Positions 11,717 through 22,047 of a stretch of 64,000 nt of DNA are shown here, one piece after another. The translations under genes were made by a program, and so were the position numbers. This DNA is from Niebla homalea (taxonomy: Eukaryota; Ascomycota; Lecanoromycetes; Lecanorales; Ramalinaceae): NCBI GenBank assembly GCA_019925105.1, contig JAHGAU010000026.1:496001-560000 (forward strand), read 5' to 3'. The notes under the pieces were generated by a model. It made no database searches, was not told the origin of the DNA, and worked only from the letters and a program-made list of their open reading frames with translations. Within the stretch, counting starts at the first letter, position 1. The number at the start of each line of letters is the position of its first letter.

Positions 11717-12498
11717 TGCACTTCCGTGCAAGTCCAGCTGGAAAGGAAGACTACATAGTTCCGATTTGAGTTCCTATCAAGCTTCCATGTCTACTCTATC
11801 GTCGTCATCAGATCTCCAAGGGCAAGCTTTTTGGCCGCTGCGGGTCATTAGGTTTATGCCATGCCGGGCCCACGCCCAGAAACGCCTGATAACGCTAGGT
11901 ATACTAGGGCACTATGTTGTAAGCGAGGGGTACGTGAGCCAAGGTTTATATCGAACGTCGCAATTGCCAACTTCCATTGACTTCCATTCTTGGTTCCTCA
12001 ACTATTTGACATCTACCATCTCATGCCAAAGGCATTCCACGGACAGTATGAGTGTACTCACATAAACATCGTCTACTGAGGCGCTCAATGTCAGCGTGAC
12101 GTATGTCCCTCCTCAGCCACACCTTTAGCCTTTCTGGGATCTGCTGGATTCCACCGAGGCTGAAAGCTTGCCCCCTTGACCAAAAAGATCAATAATATGA
12201 ACGATAAAACCTGCTATCATTCGAGGCTGTGTGCTCATGTGGCCAACCAATTGCTGATGCGTAACTTGACAGTTTGACGAAAACGGCGCAGCAACCCGAA
12301 AAAGCGACGCATAAATACCCGATAGTCGAGAAACAAGGACGAGATAAGGCCATCGTGGTCCACTTCAGCAGGCAAATATACCGAGCTCCTTTCTTCTCTC
12401 CTCGAGAAAGGGAAACTCCACTTCTTGGACCGCTATTGAGGTAGCACTTAAAGTCAGGATCAACCTGTACACCAGACTGGCCTGATCACTCCGTGGCC
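11717..12498. promoter_or_regulatory. Divergent upstream region (PET8 / RS-rich gene)
   Basis: 780 bp between divergent starts. It includes CCAAT-like (GGCCAACCAATTG near 12241) and AT-rich (cataaatac near 12312) sequences. No further gene is supported. Confidence 0.45.
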
Positions 12499-14509
12499 AT
12501 GTCGTATTACGAAGAAGACAGTTACGACGATCGTCGTCGACACAAGGGTGACCGAGATCGTCATAAGAGGTCAGAACCCAAGTACGAAGAGGAAGAAATC
12601 ATTCGAGCCCGCAGCGGTCCCAAAGGATCATCAAAAGATTTGGTTCCTAGTCCAAGACAGAGGCGTCGCGACAGCAGTGAAAGCTCCATCGAAGAGATCC
12701 CCAGAGACTTTCCTCCCCGAGGCGGATATGACAGGCGCTCAGACTACTCGTCAAGGAGGGCCAGATCCGCAAGAGACTCGAGAAGAGGTGGCCGTTATGA
12801 AGATTACGATGACGAATATTACCACGAGAAGCCAAGAAAGCGAGGAAGCAAGCGTAGGTCCATGTCTCAAGATAATGATGACCTGCTAATGCACCACAGG
12901 CGACCGCCGTAGACACTATTCTTCAAGCTCCAGTTCCCGCTCTCGAGGCCCACCCCGAGAACGCCGGAAATCTCTAGGTGAACAGGCTCTCGGTGCTCTG
13001 GGCGTAGGGGGTGCAGGGGCCGCCGCTTTAGGCGCTCTGGCTGGTCAGCGGAGCAAATCACATGATCGAGACGATCGATCTTCTCGAAGGGATCGTCGTT
13101 CTCGCCGCTACTCATCCTCGTCTTCTTCTAGATCCCGTGGTCGCGGCCCCAAGGACATGGATATGAATGCTAAGATGATGCAAGCTGCGAAAGCTGCAGT
13201 GACTGCTGGCGGCATTGAAGCTTGGCGCATGCGGAAAGAGCCTGGAGGGTGGGGTGGACCGAAGGGCAAACGAGTCTTGACCGCGGCAATCGGCGCTGCA
13301 GGTGTTGACGGTCTGCTCGGTAAGGAAAAAGGCGGAGGGGGCACAGGGAATGTGATCCAGTCCACGATAGGCGGTTTGGTAGGCAACAGGCTCCTTAACG
13401 GCTCGAGAAAGGATGAAAGGTCCCGGTCTCGTTCTCGGGGCCGGGAGAACAGCAGAGACCGCGGTGGCAAAGGCATAGCTGGTCTGGGGGCGAGCGCTCT
13501 CGCAGCAGCCGCAACAAAGGCGTTCGAAAATCGCAGCAAATCCCGCGGTCGAGGCAAACGGGATTACAGCAGTTCAAGCGATGATGATTACGGACGTCGG
13601 AAGGGCGGAGGTAGGCGGTCCAAAAGCGTGAGTGATTACATGAGGCAAGGTATGGCCGGCTTAGGAATAGGAAGTAACAAAGACAAAAGGGACACTACTG
13701 ATCAAGGCACCCGCCGCGATCTGGGCAACGAGAGCGACAGCGATTCCGAACACCCCCACTCGCAGCTGACAAAAGGCCCTAACGGCCCCGCCATGGGGGC
13801 CGTGGCTCACGCCAAGCACAACCAGGAGAATAGCTCTAGCTCAGACGACGATATCTCTTCATCGGAAGAGGAGCGGGAAAGGAAGAAGATGGGTAAGAAA
13901 CAACTGATCACCGCTGGTCTTGCTTCAGTGGCCACGATACACGCAGCACATAATGTCTACCAAAGCGTCCACATGCGGAAGGTTAGAGCAAAGGAAGTGG
14001 CAGAGGGAGATATGAGCCCTGAGGAGGCACGAAAGAAGAAGAATAACGCTCGATTGCACAACGCTGCATCCATCGGCATTGCAGCATTGGGAGTCAGGGG
14101 TGCTTACAGCGAATGGAAAGAAATGCAAGAGCAGAGACATGAGGCACGGGAATTTGATGAGAAGCGGGAACGCCGTCACGAACGAAGGCTTGAGAGGGCA
14201 ATGAGGCGACAGGAGGGCCATAAGGTGGAGAGCGGATCTTCCAATTCGGGCTATTCGACTCCGCAACAATATCATGGACCTGCTGCAGCATCCAACAGCT
14301 CTAGCTACAATGAGTACATGTCAAGTCACTATCCTGTGACTGCACCCAACATGACATCAAACGATCCCAACCGGTACTACAACGAACAGCAGACCGGCCC
14401 TGGACCACACTACTCTGATGGCAATCCGTTTCTAGGAGGACCTGCGCGGCCTGCTCCTCATCAACATGCACCTGTCTCATACATGTCACCACCACCAGGA
14501 TACCGTTAG
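12499..14509 (+). CDS. RS-rich, largely disordered protein with Ala/Gly helices (DUF3824-like)
   Basis: Two exons (12499-12853, 12900-14509; 46-nt intron) give 654 residues. The first 180 residues are dominated by Arg, Ser, Asp and Tyr with many RS, SR and DR pairs, as in RNA- or condensate-associated proteins. Short alanine/glycine-rich hydrophobic stretches interrupt this: ALGVGGAGAAALGALAG, AAKAAVTAGGIEAWRM and ITAGLASVATIHAAHNVYQS. A charged helical block follows (GDMSPEEARKKKNNARLHNA, IGIAALGVRGAYSEWKEM). The tail is rich in Pro, Asn, Tyr and Gly. The central ASxATIHAAH / AALGVxGAxxEWKEM pattern resembles fungal proteins labelled DUF3824. I do not assign a function. Confidence 0.82.
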
Positions 14510-14803
14510 GGCGGCCTCTCGCTTTTGTTCCCTTATCGTTCCAACCTTTTCGGAGACTCTTCTTTGTATGACCTTGTGATGCAGATATGATGGTAATGGG
14601 AACGAGAGACTTGGCATTCATGATGGCAAGACTATTTCACTAATTTTGCGTCTTCACGACGAGTTACGAATAGATTTCATTCACTCTCTATCTACTCCCT
14701 TGAGCATTGTACTCACGTTCAGGTGATTGCCTTGTGCAACGTATGACCCGTACTGGATGCCACGATCTGATCCCAAGCTCTCTAAGTCCAACTCCATTCC
14801 TGC

Positions 14804-15969
14804 CTACAACTGTCCCCCTCCCGCCCCCAGAATCTTCAAGCCTCCTCCCTCCCCCGCATACGCAATCCAATATTTGCCCGGATGCCACGCCACCTGCCCA
14901 CCCCCGCCTCCCATTGCCCCTAACTCCACCTTCCCCACGCACTCCCCAGTCTCCACATGCACCACCTCCAAACTCGTCCCCTCATCACACCCGCCCACCA
15001 CATAACTCCCATCGAAACTGAACCCCACGCTCTTCACCGTGCCCACGGGGCTCGTGATCGTCCTCCTACACACCCAGTCCCAGGTATCGTACAGACTGAT
15101 GAGGGCGTCGGACCCCCCAATGGCAAGGTATCGTCCCGTTGGAGAAAGCGCGAGGGAGAAGCAGGAGGATGTGTGGGCGTGGAGGGTGTGGATGGGGGAG
15201 AGGGCAGGGTAGGCGAGGATGGAGATGGAGCCGTCGCCGCGGGTCAGGAGGAGGTGCCGCGGCGGGATGGTGTGGGAGAAAACGAGTTCGTTCGTCTGCA
15301 GCGGTTGCGGGTGCGGAGGTTGGGCGACTGGGGTGGGGGTGGTGAGGATGGGGATGAGGACGTCGTTCTACGTCGAGGGGGTTCAAGTCAGTCAGTCAGT
15401 CAGTCAGTCAGTCAGTCAGCGACTTGCTGGTGTGCCTGGAGGACTCATGGATGTTGGTTTGATCGTGCTTCTTTTCCGCCGGATAGGCGGGAAGGGGGAG
15501 GAGAATAGAGAATAGAAAAGAAGAAGAAGAAGAATCATACCTTCGTCCCCACCATGATGACCTCCCCATCCCCACTCCAACACACCGTCAACGCTTCCCC
15601 TCCCAGCTGCACCACGGCCGTGCAGTTCTTGCTCCGCACATCCCAGAAGCGACACGTCCCGTCGCTGCTCACGCTCGCCAGTTCGGCCTCCTTGGTGGGG
15701 TTCCACGCCACCCCTTCGATCCCGCCCGTGTGGCCCCGCAGCTCCGTGCTGTTCTTCACCTGCGGCTTGTCGGGGTTCCAGATCCGGAGCGTGCGGTCGG
15801 CACAGCCCGTGGCGATGTACTGGCCGGTGGGGTTCCAGGCGATCGTGCGGATGGTGTGCGAACCGGGGCCGCGGGAGGCGGGGTCGTGGTAGGACTGGGG
15901 TTTCAGCGTTGCGAAGAGGGCGGGGAAACGGTCTTTGGCAATGGGTTTGTAGGGGGAAAGGGGCGCCAT
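14804..15969 (-). CDS. TEX1: THO complex WD40 subunit (TEX1/THOC3)
   Basis: TEX1/THOC3 belongs to the THO/TREX complex that couples transcription to mRNP assembly and export. Exons 15969-15541 and 15367-14804 give 330 residues, the usual size. WD40 repeats are visible: HTIRTIAWNPTGQYIATGC with RTLRIWN, then GHTGGIEGVAWNPTKEAELA with GTCRFWDVRSKNCTAVV, then TSSCFSLALSPTGRYLAIGG and VGTVKSVGFSFDGSYVVGG, ending QVAWHPGKYWIAYAGEGGGL. The SSDGTCRFWDVRSKNC and VAWHP segments match THOC3 rather than generic WD40 proteins. The 173-nt intron contains a tetranucleotide tandem repeat. The C-terminus is short and poly-Gly. Confidence 0.87.
15386..15419. repeat. (AGTC)n tetranucleotide microsatellite inside the TEX1 intron
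   Basis: About eight and a half perfect copies of a 4-bp unit lie within the intron at 15368-15540, a few bases from the 3' splice site (minus-strand sense). A purine-rich aag run (15527-15534) lies near the donor. This intron is longer than most others in the window. Confidence 0.9.
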
Positions 15970-16341
15970 GGTTGTGATTCCGTGTGAGGAATATAATGGG
16001 AGGATGTATTGTGGAGGGTTCAGGATGTAATGGCTTTATGGCGCGTTGAAACTGCCATGGTGAGGGGCACCCGGTGGCGACATCTACGGCGGAAACGCTC
16101 CTGATCTTGTCAATCAAACCCAAAGGATGCTGTGAGATGTTTTCGTGGTTCCGCTCCTTCAATGGGCGGCGTTGTCGTGCTGCTTGGATTGATGGGACCA
16201 AGATAAGCTAGTCCCAATTTGGAAATTCGTCAATATCAAGCCTTCCTCTAGGCTTTTGGTCCTCGCATCTACACCTCAAACGTTCTTCCTTACTTTCTAA
16301 TATAGCGTACCTCCTACTGGTTTGCTGCAACGTACAGTTCT
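15970..16341. promoter_or_regulatory. Divergent promoter region (TEX1 / RPP40)
   Basis: A 370-bp spacer between divergent genes, both for RNA-processing proteins. No ORF with recognisable features lies wholly inside it. Confidence 0.45.
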
Positions 16342-18101
16342 ATGATGTCACAGAGTCGATCCACGAAGATCAATGTCTCCCGTGGCTTGCTTCCACACTG
16401 GGTTGATCCAAAGGAGCCTCCAAGCAAAAAAACGCCTTATAACACCATTCTAGGCCAACCTTTTACCCACACAGTATCTAGAGCCATCTGATCTATATCG
16501 TTGCTCCATCGCTGAGTGCAAGCAGGTGGATGTGGTGCTGCCCGAGGAGCTCTATGACATCGTGTGGGGCAATGTAGCAGCCAAAATGGGCGAGGCTCAG
16601 TATGAGCGAGTGATTGTATCTCTCCCGGAAATTCTCTCGGAAGAATTTCTGAATCAACACATCAAGAGAGGTATGCCTGAGTATTGATTCTCGGTTTGCT
16701 CGTTCTTGATCGTTTCGACTTGGTCGTCCTTGGAAGTGGTTCATGTTAAATTTTCGTCTTGCCCATACGTAAAAGTGTTGAAGGGTCTGAAAGATGATGC
16801 ACTTGACAAATGTCTCCATCGACGAAATGCTTGAGCAGATTGAGCATGCCTGCGTGCGGAAATACCGTTCCACCGTCACCCAGCATCATGACAAATATTG
16901 CAGCTGTTTCCACCTTTACCTTTCAAAAGACTCGTGAGAATCGGCAAAGCATCCTTTGATTGCACTCAGTAGCTCATGAAGCATTTAAATCTAGGTAATA
17001 CCATAATGCTCTCCGAAGGTCGCCCTGGTGTCGACAAGAGGTACTCTATAAAAGCAGGTAGGTAGGTGGTAGGTTTGCACATTTTACTTTCATGTGGTAC
17101 ATGTTGAGCCTTTGATAGGTGTCCTGCGTATTGAGCTACCAAAGGAATTGTATGAGCGAACGGGCCTACTTGGCCAGCCTATCGAAGACGGAGGTAGGCG
17201 GCACAAAAAGACAAGGTTTGGTGAGCGATCCAGCGCCATTCTTTGTCGAGCAATTGTACTGAGAGATGTTGGCAGCTATTGAAGTCGATCTTCGACAGCC
17301 ATCAATGCATCACGGAAGGAAGGCGTTTGATCGTCTTATGTGGGCCTGCAAGAATGTCTTATCGGATTCGATTGCGTGGCTCTTCTGTGATCCGGAAATA
17401 ACGGGCAATGGTGAGTAGTCATTGAGCAATGTCGTGACGAACATCTCCTTGATGAGCGAACTAAGAAGCATCCCAAATTTCAAGCGACCCGGCCTGTAGA
17501 CAAGCATAAGCCTACAGTTCGGAAGCTCGAACCAACATCGAAGCGAAGCGCAGGAGTCCTTGTACCATCATTAAACCCACATGGACCTACAACAGACGAT
17601 CTTTTCGAAGAGTGGGCTCTCGGAACGCAAGAATGGCTCGGTCTGGTCTCCCTTCAGAGTCCTCAAATCCTTCAAAAGGATCAGACGGATCCTTACCTCA
17701 GTCGCTACCAAGTTCCTGAAGGGTCTGCTGGGCCCAGCACTCAAAATATTGTCTCCCTAACTTGGAAGGGCCTGATTCCGTCTAGCTTTGTGAGGTCCTT
17801 GCTAATACACATCAAGTAAGCAACAGCTTGCTTCAAAGCATTATCCCAGCTTCCTTGTCGGATGGTGTGGACTAGCTGACACTTTTGCAGTGCCACTGTC
17901 TTAAAAGCGCCGAGCGGAGAGGCTCACTTCTTCACCCTGAGCGCATATGCATTCGACACTGGAGTAGGGGAACAGCAAACAGGCTATACCATCCTGAATC
18001 TCCCTCGCCATAATATTGAGACAAATAATGCTTCAGGTGATGACAGTCGACCTCAAAAGGCCCCTCGAGAGTATGTACTATGGAGATACTTCGAGTCTTG
18101 A
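16342..18101 (+). CDS. RPP40: RNase P/MRP protein subunit Rpp40
   Basis: Rpp40-family proteins belong to nuclear RNase P/MRP, which matures tRNA 5' ends and pre-rRNA. Seven exons (16342-16473, 16526-16670, 16995-17057, 17119-17220, 17276-17410, 17485-17815, 17891-18101) sum to 373 codons. Family landmarks appear in order: FTHTVDVVLPEELYDIVWG, NTIMLSEGRPGVD, LRIELPKELYERTGL, HHGRKAFDRLMWACKNVL, ALGTQEWLGLVSLQSPQIL, DPYLSRYQVP, SLTWKGLIPSSFV and EYVLWRY. No exon exceeds 331 bp, so an ORF-only search would miss the gene. Intron 2 is 324 nt, several times the local norm. The intron at 17411-17484 ends in AAG rather than CAG or TAG. The gene is transcribed away from TEX1. Confidence 0.85.
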
Positions 18102-19255
18102 TCCATGGTGGTACCTTTGCAGTAGCTTTGGAAGTCTATAACCTCCATATATGTAAACCATGCTGGTGTCAGCTCTGATTCTCCAAGCCGAAGCAGTTCT
18201 CTACACCAGAAGAATGGTTGAAGATGCACGAGCATTTCTGCTTCATCTTTAAAAAAGTACAAATTCTTCATTGGGACGCGGTCAGTGTGTGTCAGATGTT
18301 CACCCCAGACTTCGATCCTTTGGAGATTACGATGTCAGTCTGTTGACCGTACAGAACTACTGAATTTTCTGCGAAGACGCATACATGGGCAATCTGGAGG
18401 CTTTTGCTATTCGACACGCTGTTAGTCGATTGTTCTTCGGGGGTCAATTCGGGAGTCCTTGCCACCTTTTCTCCCACATCCACATCATCCGGCACTGAAC
18501 TGCCAGAAGTTCACAATTTCAGACTTTCCGTTACCTTTCGTGCCATTTCACACACTGTTTTATTAAGGTGTCACCTTGTATCTCCTTTTCGTTTCCAAAA
18601 AATCACCACTTTACGTCCTAAGCACCGTAATTGCTTGTATACTAGCCTACCCCTGTCTACCTATCATACCAGACATTGCCTTTCGCGGCCAGCCTCACGC
18701 TACGCCACATACCCCAATCCGTCAAACTCATTCCGTCCAGCATCGAAGGATGTGGCTTAAGGTGCAGCTCGGGGGCCGCCCAATGAGAATAACACCATCT
18801 GGTCTCAACAACCCACAGATCCTATCTAGGTAAACCCACGTCCTCCAGCGTCGAAAGCCTGGGGTCCCCTGTGCAACAAGGGGCCGTCCAATCAGAACGG
18901 AGCTGTCACCGAGCCACGTGACGTCAGACCGAGATCGCTTATCGATAATAACGTACCCTCGTCCTTTCAGGCCAGCGTAAACGACTTTGGCAGCTCCGAA
19001 CAGCTTTTTACCCGTGTGAAGTGGGGAAACAATGGATGCGATGCAAGCATACTCCTGCGCCACCGCATCGTGGCTCTGGATCCAAGCTGTGCCCCTCTTC
19101 GTCTCGCCGCGGTTGATGGTCAACATGCTCGCCCCCGATGCGAGGAGGCCGACGGGTGAGCCGTCCGCCCTACCCCCGATGTCCATTCCCATTCCCCTTC
19201 CCGTGTTGTATATAGAGTGCAGAGGTTGGTGGCGAGGTTCGCTGACTCATGAGCC
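18102..19255. promoter_or_regulatory. Long upstream region with duplicated CCAAT-bearing segment and a CACGTG/TGACGTCA site
   Basis: This 1.15-kb spacer contains two imperfect copies of a segment (about 18733-18789 and 18841-18897, 108 bp apart), each ending in GGGCCGYCCAATSAGAA, i.e. a CCAAT box. At 18915-18926 an E-box CACGTG overlaps a CRE-like TGACGTCA. At 18939-18948 there is a perfect palindrome, TTATCGATAA, which contains GATA cores on both strands. These sites lie 310-520 bp upstream of the small membrane gene at 19256. A 154-codon minus-strand ORF across this region (18728-19192) contains the duplicated segment and resembles no family I know, so it is not called as a gene. Confidence 0.55.
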
Positions 19256-19758
19256 ATGGGCGACCTAAACACAGAGCTCGAAACTTACTTCTCGCGCACC
19301 CTGGCCCTCACCCTCTTCACCCTCGCCCTCGTCATGATCCTCCTGAGTGGGATCGTCCCGCTCTCGAGTCTGAGCGCCGAGTCTGAGAGTATGCATGCAT
19401 CATCCCCTCCCTCCCTGTGTCTCCTTCTATATATTCATAACCGATTGGCCTAAGAGCTGATCATGGGCTTGCAGCCGAACATGCACCCTCACCTTACCAC
19501 TACCCGGCCACCTTCCTCACTACCTTGTACCATGGTGCTTCATTGATCTACTGCTACACCACCTATCAATCCACGAATTCTGTTTGTTTCGCGTTCGGGA
19601 TGGTGGGGAGTGGGTTCCTTGCGTGTTGGGGGCTGTGGTGTTTGGTGTTTGGGGCGGTGGAGGGGGGTGGGAAGGATAGGGTGAGTGGGTGGCCGTTCAG
19701 GAATCGGCCGGAGAGGGAGGCGAAGAGGGAGAAGATGATGAGGCGGAAGGGGTTGTGA
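19256..19758 (+). CDS. Small fungal multi-span membrane protein
   Basis: Two exons (19256-19388, 19475-19758) give 138 residues. There is one hydrophobic segment near residues 13-38 (RTLALTLFTLALVMILLSGI), a loop with YHYPATFLTTLYHGAS, and a second hydrophobic part (VCFAFGMVGSGFLACWGLW). The tail is basic (RPEREAKREKMMRRKGL), likely cytosolic. Three to four transmembrane spans are plausible. The pattern LSLSxxIPLSS / YHYPATxLTTLYH / YQSTxxxCFA resembles a small unnamed protein of Pezizomycotina. No function is known to me. The splice restores frame exactly and there is a TATA-like sequence (tatata) at 19209. Confidence 0.75.
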
Positions 19759-19919
19759 AGGTTCAAGTGAAAAAAAGAGAGAAACGATGATTTATTGTAT
19801 TGGGCGATTGACGAGGAAACATGACATTGGAGAAAATGGGCTTTTCATTTGGTGACTGCGAGGAAGTAACATCTTTTCGAAATGGGTATCCACTTGAAGA
19901 AAAGAAAATCTGCCCCCTT

Positions 19920-21203
19920 TCATTCCCTCGCCTGATCGTCCATGACCATCTGTGCCGGGTGTATCAGCTCCGGCGGCTGTTCAAGCTGCTCCGCTTTCCG
20001 ATACCATGGCAGATCTTCGCCCACCAGCGGCAGTGGCTCCCCAGGTAGGCTCTCGTTGAGCAGCTCGACGATCCTGTGCTCGTCATCGGTGTTGATGGTA
20101 TACGCAAGCGCCAACTCCGCCTCCATCAGATTCGTGAGGACCAGCTCCTTCTCCGTCCATTCATTCCGCCGTTTCACCTCCATCTCTTTGACCTCCGCTT
20201 CTAACTCCCTCCCATCAGCTTCGGCCCAGGCGATCTGTCTGCGAAGCAGCCGGAAGAGCTGATCTGGTGGCATCGCCTGCTCCTCGGCGCTGAAAGCGGC
20301 CTCGGGAGGATACTCAAAGGGCGTGTCTTCGGCCCCTGACTGTGGAGACAGCGTTGCAGCCTCGTCGCCAGCCTCGTCTCCTTCTTCTTTGGGTGCCTTC
20401 GAGTTCATGACGAGCTTGAGTCGTTGCGGCTTGAAGTTCGCGGATGAGTAGTTGCGGGGGACTGGGTCGGAGGGGCGGAGTGCTTCGGTCTCATGGACCG
20501 TTCGCATGTGCTTCGCAAGAGCGTCTGAGCGGGTGAAGGAGCGGTCGCATTCTGGATTAGGTTTTTCCTGGTCAGCACTTGTCGTACAGCCCAAAGCAAG
20601 CAGAAGTGTAATCTCCTCACCCGGTAGCGCGCAATAAAACGGCTTCTCCTTGGTGTGACTCCGCATGTGCGCCTTCAAAGCATACCCACTCGCATGCGTG
20701 ACCCCTTTCCTCGAACACTCCACCCACTCGCACGCATAGTTGGTCTCCTTGCTCCCGATATGATCGTCGTGTAAATGCGCCACCAGCTTATCCATGTTGC
20801 CCAGATCGCCCACCGTGCACCCATCCCACTTACACACCCTCACCTGCACATGCGCGCGGGGATCTTCGTCCGGCATGGATGAGAATTCGCCACCTGCTGG
20901 GGAAGTCGGGATGTCACTCCACCCATCCTCCGAGATGTTCTCGTCGACTTCCAGGGCGTCGATGTGGGGCATTGGGGTGGAGCGATGGGACGAGGCGTTT
21001 GCTCCACCGGATGAGCCTGCCAAGCGGCGGCGTTTGGTGGCTGGCATTGTCAGATGATGATGAGCGGAGGAGGGGTCGAGTAGGTCCAGATCGCGCGGTG
21101 TTGAGGCATCGTCATCGGCTTTGACATCGTCCGCGAACTCACTGGAGCCGTGCGAGGAGAGTTGGGAGGAGACTGGGGAGGAAGTGCGGGATGAGTCGGC
21201 CAT
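19920..21203 (-). CDS. C2H2 zinc-finger protein, possibly an INO80-complex subunit (Iec1/YY1-like)
   Basis: Exons 21203-20621 and 20551-19920 (69-nt intron) give 404 residues. A serine- and acid-rich N-terminus precedes three zinc fingers: CKWDGC...HLHDDH, CEWVECSRKGVTHASGYALK with HMRSH, and CALPECDRSFTRSDALAKHM with RTVH. The intron lies inside the third finger and removing it is needed to form ALPECDRSF. The C-terminal half has a coiled-coil-like stretch (ELEAEVKEMEVKRRNEWTEK) and a conserved-looking end. Tandem fingers followed by such a C-terminus resemble proteins annotated as INO80 complex subunit Iec1 in filamentous fungi. That assignment is from resemblance only; a plain transcription factor is the alternative. 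Confidence 0.82.
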   Translation of the reverse strand: MADSSRTSSPVSSQLSSHGSSEFADDVKADDDASTPRDLDLLDPSSAHHHLTMPATKRRRLAGSSGGANASSHRSTPMPHIDALEVDENISEDGWSDIPTSPAGGEFSSMPDEDPRAHVQVRVCKWDGCTVGDLGNMDKLVAHLHDDHIGSKETNYACEWVECSRKGVTHASGYALKAHMRSHTKEKPFYCALPGEEITLLLALGCTTSADQEKPNPECDRSFTRSDALAKHMRTVHETEALRPSDPVPRNYSSANFKPQRLKLVMNSKAPKEEGDEAGDEAATLSPQSGAEDTPFEYPPEAAFSAEEQAMPPDQLFRLLRRQIAWAEADGRELEAEVKEMEVKRRNEWTEKELVLTNLMEAELALAYTINTDDEHRIVELLNESLPGEPLPLVGEDLPWYRKAEQLEQPPELIHPAQMVMDDQARE

Positions 21204-21489
21204 TGCTGGATCGATGGGGTTTATGCGGTAGCAAACAATGCGCAATTGACGTTGTCAAAGGATGAAGAGTGAATGATGGGAGAAAGTAGGTGACTTCATT
21301 CCTGTGTTTGCTTAGGATTGAACGAACGAGGACAAGGCGAGTTGTTCCCTCGCAGCTTGGAGAATCGTTATATGATACTTACTATGGCGACTCATGCGTC
21401 GCGCTAGTCGTTTCGCCAATCCACTTTTTGCAATGCGTTGCCCACGCTGTAGCCCAAGTGCAGACATCTAAGCTTTGACACTCTCGGCC

Positions 21490-22047
21490 ATGGCTCCCTC
21501 CAAGAACAAAAAGGCCAAAGCTGCCGCCAAAAAGAATGAGGAGAAAAAGCCGGCCGACGACCAACCCTCGGAAGCCTTCCACGCGGCCATGGCCGAATAC
21601 TACGCCCAGCGCGACTGGTTCAACGACTACAAGACCCAGTTCTGGGCCTCCATCCCCGAGGAACCCCCCAATGACTCCCCCCAGATCCCTCTGGAGAAGC
21701 CTTGGTGGGATAAGGAACACGATGCGAAATGGGAGGAACACTTCCCCGGCCTGTTAGAAAGGCGGGAAAATGATGGGGTGGAGGGGTTGACAAAAGCGTT
21801 CAAGGAGCAGATGAAGGTGCAGGAAGAGAAGGAGGAGGAGGAAAGGGCAGAGAAGAAGCGGGTGAAGGAAGAGAAGCAGAAGGAGAGGGAGGCAGCGGCC
21901 GCGGCTGGCAAGGGCAAGAAGAAGGAGGTCAAGGGGCAGGAGTTTGCGGATGATGATTTCGAGATTGTGGATGTGGAGGGGTTGATCAGAAGGCTGACGG
22001 GGCAGTGGGAATTGAATGTGCCTCAAGCCTTTAAATTTCCGAAGTGA
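21490..22047 (+). CDS. Lys/Glu-rich small protein of unknown function
   Basis: A single-exon 185-residue protein. The N-terminus is lysine- and alanine-rich (MAPSKNKKAKAAAKKNEEKK), suggesting nuclear or ribosomal association. It is followed by an aromatic segment (MAEYYAQRDWFNDYKTQFWA, EKPWWDKEHDAKWEEHFPGL) and a long charged helix (EEKEEEERAEKKRVKEEKQK), likely coiled coil. It ends in DDFEIVDVEGLIRRLTGQWE. Codon use is GC-rich like the neighbours. It is divergent from the C2H2 gene, with under 300 bp between starts. I do not recognise the family. Confidence 0.75.
   Translation: MAPSKNKKAKAAAKKNEEKKPADDQPSEAFHAAMAEYYAQRDWFNDYKTQFWASIPEEPPNDSPQIPLEKPWWDKEHDAKWEEHFPGLLERRENDGVEGLTKAFKEQMKVQEEKEEEERAEKKRVKEEKQKEREAAAAAGKGKKKEVKGQEFADDDFEIVDVEGLIRRLTGQWELNVPQAFKFPK

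Noticed and set aside
15416..16201. 261-codon minus-strand ORF over TEX1 exon 1
   Set aside because: It is a shadow frame of TEX1; its product is His/Pro/Arg-rich without domain, while the TEX1 frame shows WD40 repeats.
16493..16879. 128-codon minus-strand ORF
   Set aside because: It overlaps RPP40 exon 2 and intron 2; the plus-strand spliced product matches the family, this ORF matches nothing known.
18728..19192. 154-codon minus-strand ORF
   Set aside because: It covers the duplicated promoter segment; internal similarity (VLIGRP twice) comes from the DNA repeat. No start or splice context or family.
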